A stretch of DNA of 64,000 nt from Cardiocondyla obscurior (taxonomy: Eukaryota > Arthropoda > Insecta > Hymenoptera > Formicidae): positions 10,049,001-10,113,000 of the forward strand of contig NC_091865.1 in the NCBI RefSeq assembly GCF_019399895.1, read 5' to 3'. Position numbers and translations under genes: made by a program. Positions 1 to 12,100 of this stretch are shown one piece after another. Numbering within the stretch: the first letter of the stretch is position 1; each line of letters starts with the position of its first letter. The notes under the pieces are model-generated. The model had not been told where the DNA came from and ran no database searches. It was given only the letters and a program-made list of their open reading frames with translations.

Positions 1-3000
1 AATTAATAATAAAAAAAAAAGCAGGGAAAATATTTGATAGGTATAATTTTTAACATGTCGTAATAAAGTTCAAGAATTAGCAAATAAATATTCTTCTTCT
101 TGTCAATATTTAAATTAAATTTTTTTTTCTTTCTTAATTATAATTGACATAATAGTCCTTCGTAATTAAGCTTTTGTTTCATAATGCTAACGCGTAACAT
201 TATAAATATTCATCGGCTCGTTACTTATTCATCCAATAAATTAGCTACTACGCAGCGATCACACTTCTCACGTCTAATCGCCACGCTGCGCGCTGTGGAG
301 ATTAAGATTGAATAAACGGATTTGCAAGTCAAATAAAGATGTCCACTTGCATTTTGCGATGTATTTATAATCATCCACGTTAACGATCGCTATAAATGTT
401 CCCGAAGTGGCATGTAAACGGCGAAACTGAGCTCTCACCAGCCTCTGTAAAATTCAATCTATACAAATTGCACGATACACGAGTTAATGATCATGCACGC
501 AAATTTACGCGGCATCAAAATAGTACACATACCTGCTAATTCTTAATGTACTATATTATGACAAGTAATAAACTATAAACATTCGAATTTACTGCGAAAG
601 GAAATTTTTATGTTCATAATAACTGCAAATTAAATTTTGAATGCCAATCTCTTAATTATGATCGTAGTAATCATAATTGCAGCTGTTAATAAAAATTTTT
701 TTTTTTTAGTATTAAAAAAAATAAATTTAATAGGAACATAATGCTTCTTGCTGCGGTTATAAATAGTAGCTCGCGGTCGAGTTTTATTGATATCAACAAT
801 ATTAAAATTTCCCACGTTGCGCCACACGAAAGCTTCACGTTAACGCGGTTCCCGGTGCGAGAGCGCCGTGTAAGTTTCGCTCTACAAAACGAACGGAGGT
901 ATAAAAAAAAGGAAAAAAAAAAGAGAACGAAGATGGACACCTCGATAAGTCCCTTTCCGCTAAAGCCGCCTAGCATTCCGGGGCCCGTAGTCAGACGCTT
1001 TCTTAATCGCTGCCCGTTCGTTTGCATGGAAACAATTCGGCTACCGACTTAGGTGACTTCAGTGACATTCCCCAAAGCGGGTATTGGACAAAAGAGGAGA
1101 GAGAAGGAAAGAGAGAGACGCCTTTAGGACGCGAGGTGATCCATGGGACCCCATGGGTTCCACGAGTTACCGCCGACCGCGCGTGTGTACGTACGCGTAC
1201 GCGTGTATGCGGGGCCTCTGGCACGGGGCCCAGTTGGGTGGTCCCATTCCGCTGACGCGTTCACAACACCCATCTCTCGCTATTATACCCCTCGGTGGCT
1301 TCTTCGCTAAGGACCTTATTAAATATTGCTACACGCGAAATCTCATTCCGTTACGTACCCGCCTTCCCCCTGCCGTATTCTCCCCGTTCCCTGTGCACTC
1401 GCCTCCCCCTGTCTCCGTTTGCCCGCCCGTCGCGCACCGGGCGCAGGAATGCGCGATCCGTCGCGCCACCCGTTAGATCTTCGTGAGAACGTGTGGCATC
1501 TCGCTACACCACCCTCCTTTCCTCCCCCGAAAAACCGCTTCTTACGATGATATTTGTCGAGAGCGCGAGCCTTTTATCCGCGAAGGAGTATCCTGCGGGT
1601 TGCGCGCGGGTAAACAGGGCAAGTGTTTGACTTTAAGCCTCTGCGGAGAGATAACGATTTGATACAAATTAATATAATATGTATATACGTAACCTTTTAC
1701 ATCTCCTATTGTTTGAAAAATTATAGAAAGCATTCTATTTCGTTTTAGTAAAAAAAGAAAAAAAAAGTTGCCGTCTAAAAAATACAGAATAAAATTATTT
1801 ATTAAAAAAAAAAAAAAAAAATTTTGTTAAAATGTGCGTAATTTCAGAATAAAATTATTTAATAGTCGACGAGTATTTGAAAAATACTATTTGTACAATT
1901 ATATGATTTTCTTGTTAAAAGTTGTTATCGCGCGACGACGTCGTGATTTAGTATCGTGGAATTAATGGTCGATGTAAGGAATACGTCGCGGTCGTATTTT
2001 CCGCGCGAGCACGAGCATGAATTAGAGAGGGAGGTGGGCATTTCTTTCAAGGCGCCGCGCGTTATCGCGCAATTGAACGAGCCTTAAGTACTGCCGATTA
2101 CGGGTAATAAAAGCGTTCGGCTGTCATCTGGAGAACGTACGGCGAATCCCGCGAGCAAGAAGCGTCCGCGAAAACCGGGACGGGCAGCTACGAGCAATGT
2201 CTCGCGCTGCGATCATTTGTGTGCGCATCGAGCATACCGGCAGCATCACCGTCCGTCTTTTTCGGTTCCCCGCGAATCGAAAGAGGGTACATGTTCCGCG
2301 GTGGCCTCGATTGTCATTCCCAGAAACCCATGTTCACGCCGGCACGGTTAACCACTTTTCGTTATTTAAAAATGGGCAAAATCGTTCTTTGGTATTGAGG
2401 TATGTTCGATTAACGACTCACCTTTTACATTCCACTCGGAATAAGAAAAAAGTAGAAAAGATATGGCTGTATTTTTCTTACATTAGGAAAGCAACAAGAA
2501 ATATATGGTATAATTCCTTTGAAATTTTTCGTTCCATAACCGTTTATGGTATATCCCCAGGAGAATAAATTTTTCCATAGGTAGTTAAAGGTAGTTAAAA
2601 ACAAAACGTCTTTTTATTTTAAGCTTAAACGAACGAATTAATCCGAAAGATCGGTGCCAAGATTTCAGCAGCACACATACTTTGCAAATACAATGTCGTA
2701 TCTGAGCATCAGCAATATACCGATATGATTCCGTTGGCAGGATTCCGTAAAAGCGTAAAACGCGTACGACCGCGTCTTACATCAAGTCTTCGCCGACGGT
2801 AGAAAGTGCGATATTCCTGCTGATTAATGACAAGGTTCGCGGTGTGTACGACTGTTCTTCCCCTGATAAGAAGCAGCCCTCGGGAGTGTGTATTTGAGAT
2901 CGTGTCCCGGCATTGGTGACTCTGTAATGGGGTTGAGTGCGGCGGGTCGTAGCGGTTACGTTTTGCGCCGGGCGCTATCGTGGCCCGGCAACCATCGCGA

Positions 3001-5956
3001 TAGATCATCTCGGTCGCACCCATAAACAATAACTTACACTTCGCCGACTCGTAAAGCTAGACCTCTCCTCCCTTCATCCGCTCCGCGATTTCTCAACCGC
3101 GATGCGCGGCACCACCTATCTCTCCTCTCTTTCTCTCTTTCTCCGGTGGGTTAGAACGTTGCAACTTCCTCGCAATCCTATTTTTCTCTGAAAGGAAAAT
3201 TCTTGTCTTCGTTTGGTCTTTGCCTGCCTTGCCCGAGGCAAGTCGACAGCTTCCGCGGTAATTTGTCCGCGTGGAAGTACGTGCGCATTTTTTAGCAGAA
3301 ACGAACGCTTTGTTGCGTAACGCTATACCTTTCTTTTGCTGAGTAATTATCTACAATTTCTCACGACACGAGCGCGTAGTACGCAGCATGTCTCGGGTTT
3401 CCTTCGATTTTCGTCTTTCTAGCCTTCTCAATGCCTTAGTCTCGATCGTGAAGCTCAATGCACGGATTTCGAGAAATAAAAAAGAAATCACATATATCTG
3501 CTACACTTTTAATAAGAATAATTTTTAATTACTTTAGCTGCCACTTTAATAGTAGCAAAATAATTTTAGTATGTTGTACTTTTAACAGAATTATACTTGA
3601 ATTTTTCATAAAAATATCTAAAAAAAAAAAAAGAAATTATAATTGTAATTATAATTATATTACTGAACTTCTGCATTGAGATCGTTGTGTCTTTACTTCC
3701 GTTGAAAAGAAACGTTTATTTAATTTGTAGATAATAATTAAAAAAAAATCTTTATTATATATTTTTATATATAATTAAAAGATCGAGAAATAATTTCAAC
3801 TTTAATTATTCCGCATAATCGTTTGGGAGGGAATAAAGCTCTATTTCATCAGAGATGTCGTAGGGACGTCGTGCTTGCGCACACGAAGGACCATGCCCAC
3901 AAACGCGTGATCCGTTACTAATTATAAGCACGACAGTCAGCAATCACGAACAAAGGGCTTCTTGCCTCCGCCGCGGATTCTCTGTCGTCGTTTCTTAGCG
4001 GTAAAGACGCTCGCACACGTGTACGACATGTCCGTGTATGTCGGCATGACTTACGATCCTTAGACTTGCATGGTTCCTATATACCGTCGTATAACTCAGA
4101 AACCGGCGATAAATCTGATTCACCCGAGGTCCCTCTGATCCCCCGCGCGCGCGAAAATAATAATCGCCATAAATTATCAACGGAAATCGCGCCGGTTTTA
4201 CACGACCTCGTGGTACGCGAATCTCGTTTCTAACTCGCATCGAGAATTCGCCGGTGACTTTCGACGTGTTTAAAACCCCTGAGCGGACACTGGCGCGCTT
4301 TAATGGTTTCGTCGCGACGTACCTATTGAGAACACGTCGATTATATTGCACGTGACTTTATTCGACCGTGAATAATCTCTCAGATCTACCTTAGAAGTTT
4401 TCGTAGCGGAAACTCGCTGATTTATCTCGCAATTATATCAACACGTTTCGTTATCTGTTTTATAACGGTGCCATTAATTTTTGCTCATTGTATCATAGAT
4501 AAACGTAGCTGATGTGATCGACATGTTAAAGTAAATTTAATTTGAATAAACCTCGCGACCTCGTACCACCTATATGTTAATTATTGAAAATTTTATAACG
4601 GTTTAATCGTTCGTTATTTTATAATAAAGTGGTAACGATACTGTGTTACTGAGAAATAAAATAGTCATAAAATTCTACACATGCCTAATTCGCTGTACGA
4701 TACGTACTTATTACACGATAGATTTACACGCCAACGGCATCCGTTCTACGTACCTTTTACGTCTAATATACTCGGATATTGAACGTTTCACAGCTAACAG
4801 AATCGTTATCCGCGCATTGATCTTATTAAGCCGGTAATCGTTATAATTCCGGACCGCGAGAACGAGAGCGCACAATTAATGCGATCGCTGATCACTGTAG
4901 TCCGATATTTATGCTCCGATCCGCTGTGAGAAATGATCGCGCTGCTGACGGCGTCTTCTTATTGATGCCTATATACATTTACGAGCATGGCTAATGACTG
5001 GTAACGAACGATTCGACAAGTGAGGCCGACTTCCTGGTGGATTCTGACGCGAGTGCCAAGGTGGTCCGCGATCGTTAAAAGACGGCGCGATGCCCCGCGC
5101 GATCTACCTTCGAAGGCTCGTTGACAGGTACACATTAAACTCTCACCTCGAAACACGACGCATTCCTCCACCCGCATTTCAACCGAACCGTTTCTCGCAT
5201 TTGTCAATGTATGTATAGACAACGTAAGAGGAGACGTACCGAAATGTCGTTATAGTCAACTTTGACATCTCGCGATTCGAGAAAATATAGCATGCCGCGA
5301 AAATATATCGAGGAAACCGCGTTTCGAAAGTACGTTCTTAGGTTTAAAAATAATTAAAGAGTACTTTACGAATCAGTAAAAGGCGAATATACGAACTAGC
5401 ATGTCGTTACAGCGGTTTATTTTTAGAAGTAATGTATTTTAATTTGGGGAAAGAATAAGCGTGATTATTAAAAATTTATGAATGAAATAAAATTGTAATG
5501 AAGTAAGATTGGTGTACATTGATGCATAATGAGGTATTTCTGATTAACTGTTCGATTTTATCGTAATCCTGATAATCGCGATAAAGAACTGCGCGTTCTG
5601 ACTTATCTCAACGCGCGCTCGACTGCCCAGACAGCTGGTCGCCGGACTCGCTGACCGCCGCGATAGTGTGAGTACGTGAGTACGCGGCGAAAAACGTTTA
5701 GATATCTATTTATATACTTGGTCCGCGCTGGACAGTGACTAGACGCCCGATACTAGACAGATTTTGTTTTTCTTTTTTTTAAATAATAACTTCATTTTTT
5801 AAAGATAGTCATTAAATAATAAATATTTTTTTATAATTTATGGTTAGTACCAAGCTAGTTAAGAAATATATTTAATCTGCGCGATCTAACCGCTAGCTAC
5901 AAAATCAGATTACCTAGATAAATTTCCACTCGGACATATTGTTTCGTGGCGTCGAG
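1..5956. other. non-coding 3' flank of engrailed, left end
   Basis: No supportable gene was seen on either strand. The stretch alternates AT-rich blocks (1-740, 1640-1930, 3480-3830, 4380-4700, 5280-5580) with CG-rich blocks (830-1620, 1930-2350, 3830-4340). Open frames in the CG-rich blocks are overlapping, run on both strands, lack splice context, and are rich in Arg/Ser/Pro as expected from composition alone. A 17-bp direct repeat starts at 1785 and again at 1845, and a 10-bp tandem repeat lies near 2580. Confidence 0.6.
1785..1861. repeat. 17-bp direct repeat pair around a poly(A) run
   Basis: The same 17-mer, starting CAGAATAAAATTATTTA, occurs at 1785-1801 and 1845-1861, exactly 60 bp apart. 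Between the copies is a run of about 20 A. This is either a local duplication (slippage) or flanking duplications around a very short A-rich insertion. The sequence is AT-rich, so chance contributes. Confidence 0.4.
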
Positions 5957-6018
5957 ATGAATACACGTAAAGCTACCGCGGTCCCCTTCGGAGCAAATCC
6001 CGACAAATGGCCGGAAAA

Positions 6019-9000
6019 GTAAGTGTTGTATCGTGATCCGACGTTATCGGGCCGTTTTACCCGGGGTTACCCCACTCGTGACGACGCGCGGGGGTGCAAA
6101 GTGCCGATAGCACGACGGCCGGATTCTGCGGGCGAAATGGTTTTCGTTCTCGCGCTCCCCCTCTCGCAAGCCGCGCCACGTCGCTCAAAAAGGGTCGCAC
6201 CCTCCGACATTTAGCACCAGCGATGGGAGAGATGTTTGATTAAATAACCGCACCGATGAATTGAAACGGGCGATGAAGTGCATGACTTGTGTTTCGGCCG
6301 ACGGGGGGTGCATCGCAATGAGAAACGTCGTGAAAACACGAGATACCGGACACCCGCTCCTTTGGAATGTGATTCTCCCGGTTAGATATTTTATTGGCTC
6401 CGAATAGGATAAAGTACGAATTACCATACGTCAGATAAACGAGTAAAACTTTAAGGAATGTCATATCATGTTTTTCGATACCGTACCTATAAACCTTTTA
6501 ATATTGCTCTGCTCATAATTGGTTCCTACAAAGAGTCACCTCCGTCCATAAGCTAACACTTAAAATGGTAATTAGTCATAATGAAGATTTTCGTATCATG
6601 CTGTTGATTACATACAAATTTTCGTCGCGCTCCGCGAGGAAACTTTTCACGTCTCGAAGAAAATAATTCGACTTCGTTGCTTTTTAATTAACTGCGAACG
6701 TCGACCCTCGAGACAAGACTCTCGAGGGTAGTGTTTCCGTGTTCTCGCGAAAGACCTCCCTCTACCGCCAACGGTAAATTCTTATTCTCCAGCAGACTTT
6801 CACCTTTATGAGGATGACGTAGCGTATTCTCTGAACTTCATTTCGAGAAAATGTCTTCGAGAACGCGAAAGTAATTTTTCGTTGCGTCGGCTCTAAGTCA
6901 TTTATAAGATTCGTACGTCATTTGCGAAATTACCAAGTAAGTTTGTTACTCTTACGACGAGGGAGAAAGTTTAAAGAACTGCTCCACGTAATTTGCAACG
7001 TAATAATAACGAGCCTGTCAGTTTAAGTTTATGGCGTTAAAAGAAGATAGTGGAACGTTTACCGTGCTATATTTGTAAAGAAATATCCCCTTCCCTCGGG
7101 CTCTTTTCTTCAGTAAACCTAGGTATGTGTGTGTACCTTTAGATGAAGCTTCACGCTTTCCATCCATGGGCTTCCTCGCATTTAACTTTACGAACCCGAG
7201 AGAACGCTTTTTACGACTTGTACGTGTCTATTAGCCTCATTGTCGGCCGTCCCCAAAGGGGTTAGACAACACGAATATCCTTCTTGGGGTGGAGAACGAC
7301 AACGGCCGGTTATATTACCCGATGCTACGCTCCACCCTCGACACAGACAGCGCGAATAAGAGTGTCGACGAAAAAACGCAAGTCTCTCGTCGCTGTTTTT
7401 TCTTCACCTTACTTTTTTTTTTTTCTTTGTGATACCGCGAACCCGGGCAGAAATTTTATTCTCGCAGGCCATTAGCCTCGCGATTAATTAAAGGATCCAA
7501 AGGCGCGAGTGTACCGCCCTCCGAAATTTAGCTCGTGCGAGACGGCGCCGTCTTCAAAATTCCATCCGCCTTCCGATAGCTGTTAGGCATATTTCTTCTT
7601 GGACATTTATGAAACAATAGTATTATTATGTATATGTACACTTTTATATAAATGTACAACTGTAGAAAATATTTTCTGTCTACTGCAATTAATATAGACG
7701 AAATAAAATTTCATTATTTAAAATTTATATGCATCGCGTGTGCTAGATATTATTTTATAATTATTTTTAAATAAAACTGTAGATAATATAATTATTCAAA
7801 ACGGTCGTAGATATAATTTATTAGAATATTATAAATTTAGCAGGTAAAAATTCTGAAATAAATAGCCGTACAGTATTATGTAAATTGATCACCATTGCAC
7901 AATGGCGCGCTATCGCAGGGGAGGTATGTCAGACGTTTTACAACGTCCCGAACGAACGAACGCGTGGAATTCGCGCACAAGGCAGTTGGCCATCCGCCCC
8001 CTTCGGCTTCGAGGGGAGAGATGAGAGCTAACCCACGCCGCACGGCTGGATGTTTATTTAACTCGAAGTAATTTGATCAAAAATTTAATCAAGTCGGATT
8101 TTTGAGCGGCGCCTGAAAGCGTGCCGAATCAGCCACGCCAGGGCAATAAAACTCGAAAGAACTTCCCGTCTCTGTTCCTCGGGCCCTCGTTTCACGTCCC
8201 ATCGTCGCGCCGTTTATAGCACCCCTCCGACATAAACGTGTCTCGCGTTTCGAATCTCACGGCTGATTTTTTTCCGATACTTGTTTGCTTGCGCGCCGGG
8301 AAGGCCGATTTGAAATTGTAATGCGAACGACGCGGCCGCGCGCCGTTGCTTAAATGACTCGTCGCCGGTTATTATACGCCTCGCGTGTCGGGAGTCCTAT
8401 TAAAGTATTGCAATAAAGATACATCCCAAGCTACAAGAGAGCACGGTTGAATCGAAAAGTTAGGCAAATCTCCCGAAGGCGTGCCGCTTCGAATAATCTC
8501 GACGGCCTTCCGTTGCTCCTCTCCTAAGTTGAATTTCTCCTCTCGCGGACAAATATCGTTATCTAGAAAGCCACACTTATCCATAAACTCTCTCGGGTAG
8601 CTCGATCAGTGAAAGCGAAAAAACCTGAAAAATTTACGACGCACAGATCGACTCGTCGGCGTGAAAAATATTATCGGGACTCGGCCGATCGCGCGGGAAT
8701 GCGATCCTTTTTTCCACGCGCAAGAAAATGTGATCTTACACGCGGGCAATGACTTTTTCTCTCGCACCATTGGTCAGACGGAGGGGCGGAGGGCCGCTGG
8801 ACGACGTTTGATAAGGGTGTAACGTGGATGTGGATGGGGTCGTTCCCGCGTGATAATTGCCCGGAACTATTTCAATCGGAGGGGGTAGGTACCGACGGCT
8901 GCTCATAAAAACGTCACGCCTTTTAAAGCGAGGGTGCTCAGTTAAGAATGGGGGGAGAGGGTGAAAAAGAATATTAACATGCCGGCCGACAATCCGCCTA

Positions 9001-9046
9001 CGCGATTCTCTCGAGGACGCGACTCCTTGTAGCTCAAGGCGCGAGA
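6019..9046. other. non-coding, gene-poor interval
   Basis: No coding exon is supportable. Contents are mixed-composition DNA with a perfect 10-bp-stem hairpin at 6704-6729, an AT-rich block at 7600-7890, and a CG-rich block from about 7900 to 9040. Nothing else stood out. Confidence 0.55.
6704..6729. other. perfect short hairpin
   Basis: ACCCTCGAGA (6704-6713), a 6-nt spacer, then its exact reverse complement TCTCGAGGGT (6720-6729). It contains two XhoI-type CTCGAG hexamers. It is too short for a typical animal pre-miRNA. It could be a paired protein-binding site or chance. Confidence 0.5.
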
Positions 9047-9167
9047 CGGAAGAGGAAGATAGTGGAAGTAGGAAGAAAAAAAGCCGGGGTGAGAAAAAGG
9101 GGTGGAGGGAGGGGAAAGGAGGAGAGGAGAAGGGAAACGGAGGAGGAAAGAAAAAAGGCGGCGAAGG
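9047..9167 (+). repeat. long purine-rich (GA/GGGA) tract
   Basis: About 120 nt of the + strand are nearly all purine, with roughly eleven pyrimidines. G-runs lie at 9086-9089, 9099-9102, 9107-9109 and 9111-9114. Such homopurine/homopyrimidine DNA can form triplex or G-quadruplex-like structures and is a common binding context for GAGA-type factors. That role is inference here; the composition is seen directly. Confidence 0.6.
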
Positions 9168-12100
9168 ATTCGAGCTCGATTACCGGGGCCGTATTCTTTT
9201 AATTACCGGCGTCCTTTGGGGCCACGAAACGAAACGTTTCCCTTTTAATTGCGTGCTCCGGCTTGTACATTCCGCGATCGTTCTCTCAAAGAATTTAATT
9301 ACCGGCGCGTATGGCAGGTATCCCGCGTCGCTACCGACAGTACCTCCCGCCACTGCCGGGACTGCCGCTGCAATTACGCATGAAATGGATACGACATAAA
9401 GCTTTATTAGGACTCGGCGCTATAGACGTGTTACTATTTTTCCGCTCTATCCATCCTTTTCGTGTCAACGAGGCTTTTTTTATTATCGTTAAATTACCCG
9501 TACAATTGTCTTTACTTGTGACGATTATTGCGCCGGAAATATTGCCGACGGTACGTCCCTACCAGCTCGTGTTACAGACGATGCTTTATTCTCAGAATTA
9601 ATTTCCACGCGTTTGTTAGCTTCGATCCGATAAAAGTTAACTGATCCGCGGAACGAACATCACCACCGGGCATCAGACGTCGGATGAACCTCGTAGCCCG
9701 GGAACGTTCCGATATCACGGATACACCGAGAAACCCGGCGATCTGACCGCGGTCCACTTTGCCGTTTCGTAGGGGGGGAACGGAACGGGGAGGGATGAGG
9801 GCAATCGGTCACTGATTTGGTCAGATCCATAAGGAGCATGCATAGCAAGGCGCATTAATGACCCGACAAGCATTCCTTGCCCAGATGCCCGTTCCTCCTC
9901 CTTCCACGGCGCTCTGTCTCTCCCGTTTCGTCCCCCGGCAATCACTCTTTCTCTCTTTCTCTCGCTTCGTTGTATTCGCTCCTGCTTCTCTCCCTTTGCC
10001 TTCGCTCTGATCTCCTCTCTCTCCACCCTCTCACCAGAAGTCTCGCGCGATCGCGTTGGGTGGTCTCTCTACTCTTACCGACTCCTCCGGTCCCATATAA
10101 CCGAGAGACGTGCACACGTTCTACCGTGTTCGGGGCCCTCACGACGCGCGACGGCCGAAGCGAGAGCAAACCTTTATACCCTTATACACCATGCTCGCGT
10201 ACGGAAAAACGCGCGAGCGCGCGTGGGAGGCCACCGGGAAACACCGTGAGCATTTTGTACGCGTGCTTCGCCAACCGGAAAAGGAACGAGGAAGCGAAAC
10301 CGAGTCTTGCCTAACGTTATCTTCGATTTGCTCTGTCAGAAGTGTCAGGTAGCCTCGATATCGAGAACCGTTTGTCGTATTGAAACGTCGTGCTAACGAG
10401 CGATACGATACCTTTTGCGAACCTCCGTTTCAATATATTGATTCGCGTCGACATCGAACTTGGTCAGGTAATCCATACGTGATTATTCGTTAAATCGATA
10501 ACGCGATAAAGTACAGTGGAGGTAAAATCTTTCGGACGGTTTCTATCTTCCTCGTCATTATCATCGTCATTGCTTCTTCAACGCGTCGTAACAATTTGCC
10601 GACAAATAGTTCGCTCTTCACGGATGAGCTCGTGCTATGGCGCGCCAACAGTCTGCGATAAATTCCAATCTCTGTAACAAATTACCCTCGAATATCTCGA
10701 AGTTGCGAAAACGTGCGCCCGTGTCACGTCCGCGCCGCTCGCGAAAATAAAGCACAGCCACGCGTCGCATCTTTCAAGCGCCACACACACCCCGAGTAAC
10801 ATCGCGCGCGGGATTTTCATCCGATATTTCCTCTTCGCAATCACGCGCTATTTTCAGCTCGTTAGGATAACGAGGATCTAATGTCGCATTCGCGGCCCGG
10901 CCAATTACACGGTTACGGGCTAAGGCACGCATCTTTCGGCGCATTCAGCGGCTGCGATTCGAGAACGCGCTCAAAAGGGCCCGCTTATTGGCCAGAATTT
11001 ATATTTCTCTGAGACTTTTCTATTTTCGGCGTTTCTTGATTGCGCGAGTCGTAAACCCGACGCGAACATCTGTCGTCGCTCTCTTTCGAACGATTTACAT
11101 CGATTATGAAAATTGACTGAGCACAAACACGACCTTCATCGAACTTATGTTTGTGAAAACATTTTTTTAACATAGTTCGAAAAAGTAAAAATGTACATAT
11201 GTTTAATTTTTAGCAACGTGTTAAAGAATTTTTTTTCGAGGGGTTTATAGAGATGCATGCTTTTTTTTTAACGTATCGATTCCTGAATTAAATTGCAAGA
11301 GCGTGACGTATTTTATGATTGGCAATTTCATCGCGTTTAATCGCGCGGCGAGCGGATTTCAAATCTCTTGCAGCCTTTCGAGACGCGGTCCTTTAAGACG
11401 CGCAGCTTACTCTTCCTCGCGAGAAGTGATCTATTGGCGAACCATCTGGTCGCGCGTCGTCATAGGGACGACGCACTTACGAGCAGCTAAGTGGCCTTTA
11501 CCCGGCTTTGATTCCCGAAAGCGCGACAATAAATTTCGGTTCGCCGCTCGTGCCGTCGGCCTTTAATTTGACAGGCCGGAACCTCGTTAGCGACAAACAG
11601 CGAGGAAAAGCATGGTCCGACCCGCGAGCTTTTTTTTTTTCGTGATACCGAGAAACGGCTTTTAAGATAAAAACAGTCGTTCTTAATCGCGCGTTGGAAG
11701 GATCGACATCTGAACGTATTTATTGTTAGTATATCAATATACGTGCATTGAAAGAAAAATTGATTTTAGAACGCGATAACCGATAATAATTTATTAATAA
11801 CAAAAAATATATCAATGCTTTGCAAAACTTTATAAGACTTTCCGATTTAAATTTTATACTTGACTCACGTCAGAAACGATACACATTGCAAATAAAAAAT
11901 TTTGATCCTATAAATTTTGATTGAAAATTGAATTGAGTTCCGTCATAGCAAAATTGTACATTACATTTCTGAGGACGCAATTAACGGTAGACGTTGCCGG
12001 TCATAAGCGAAAAGTAATTGGTCGTGCCGTACGGGAGTTGACGCGGAACTTGCCTTCGCCGCAGCGGCTGATATTGTAATAAACGGTGGGCGCGAGGTAC

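Noticed and set aside
10921..10930. 10-nt match to the start of miR-124 (TAAGGCACGC)
   Set aside because: The rest of the mature sequence does not match and no precursor hairpin arm is present nearby.
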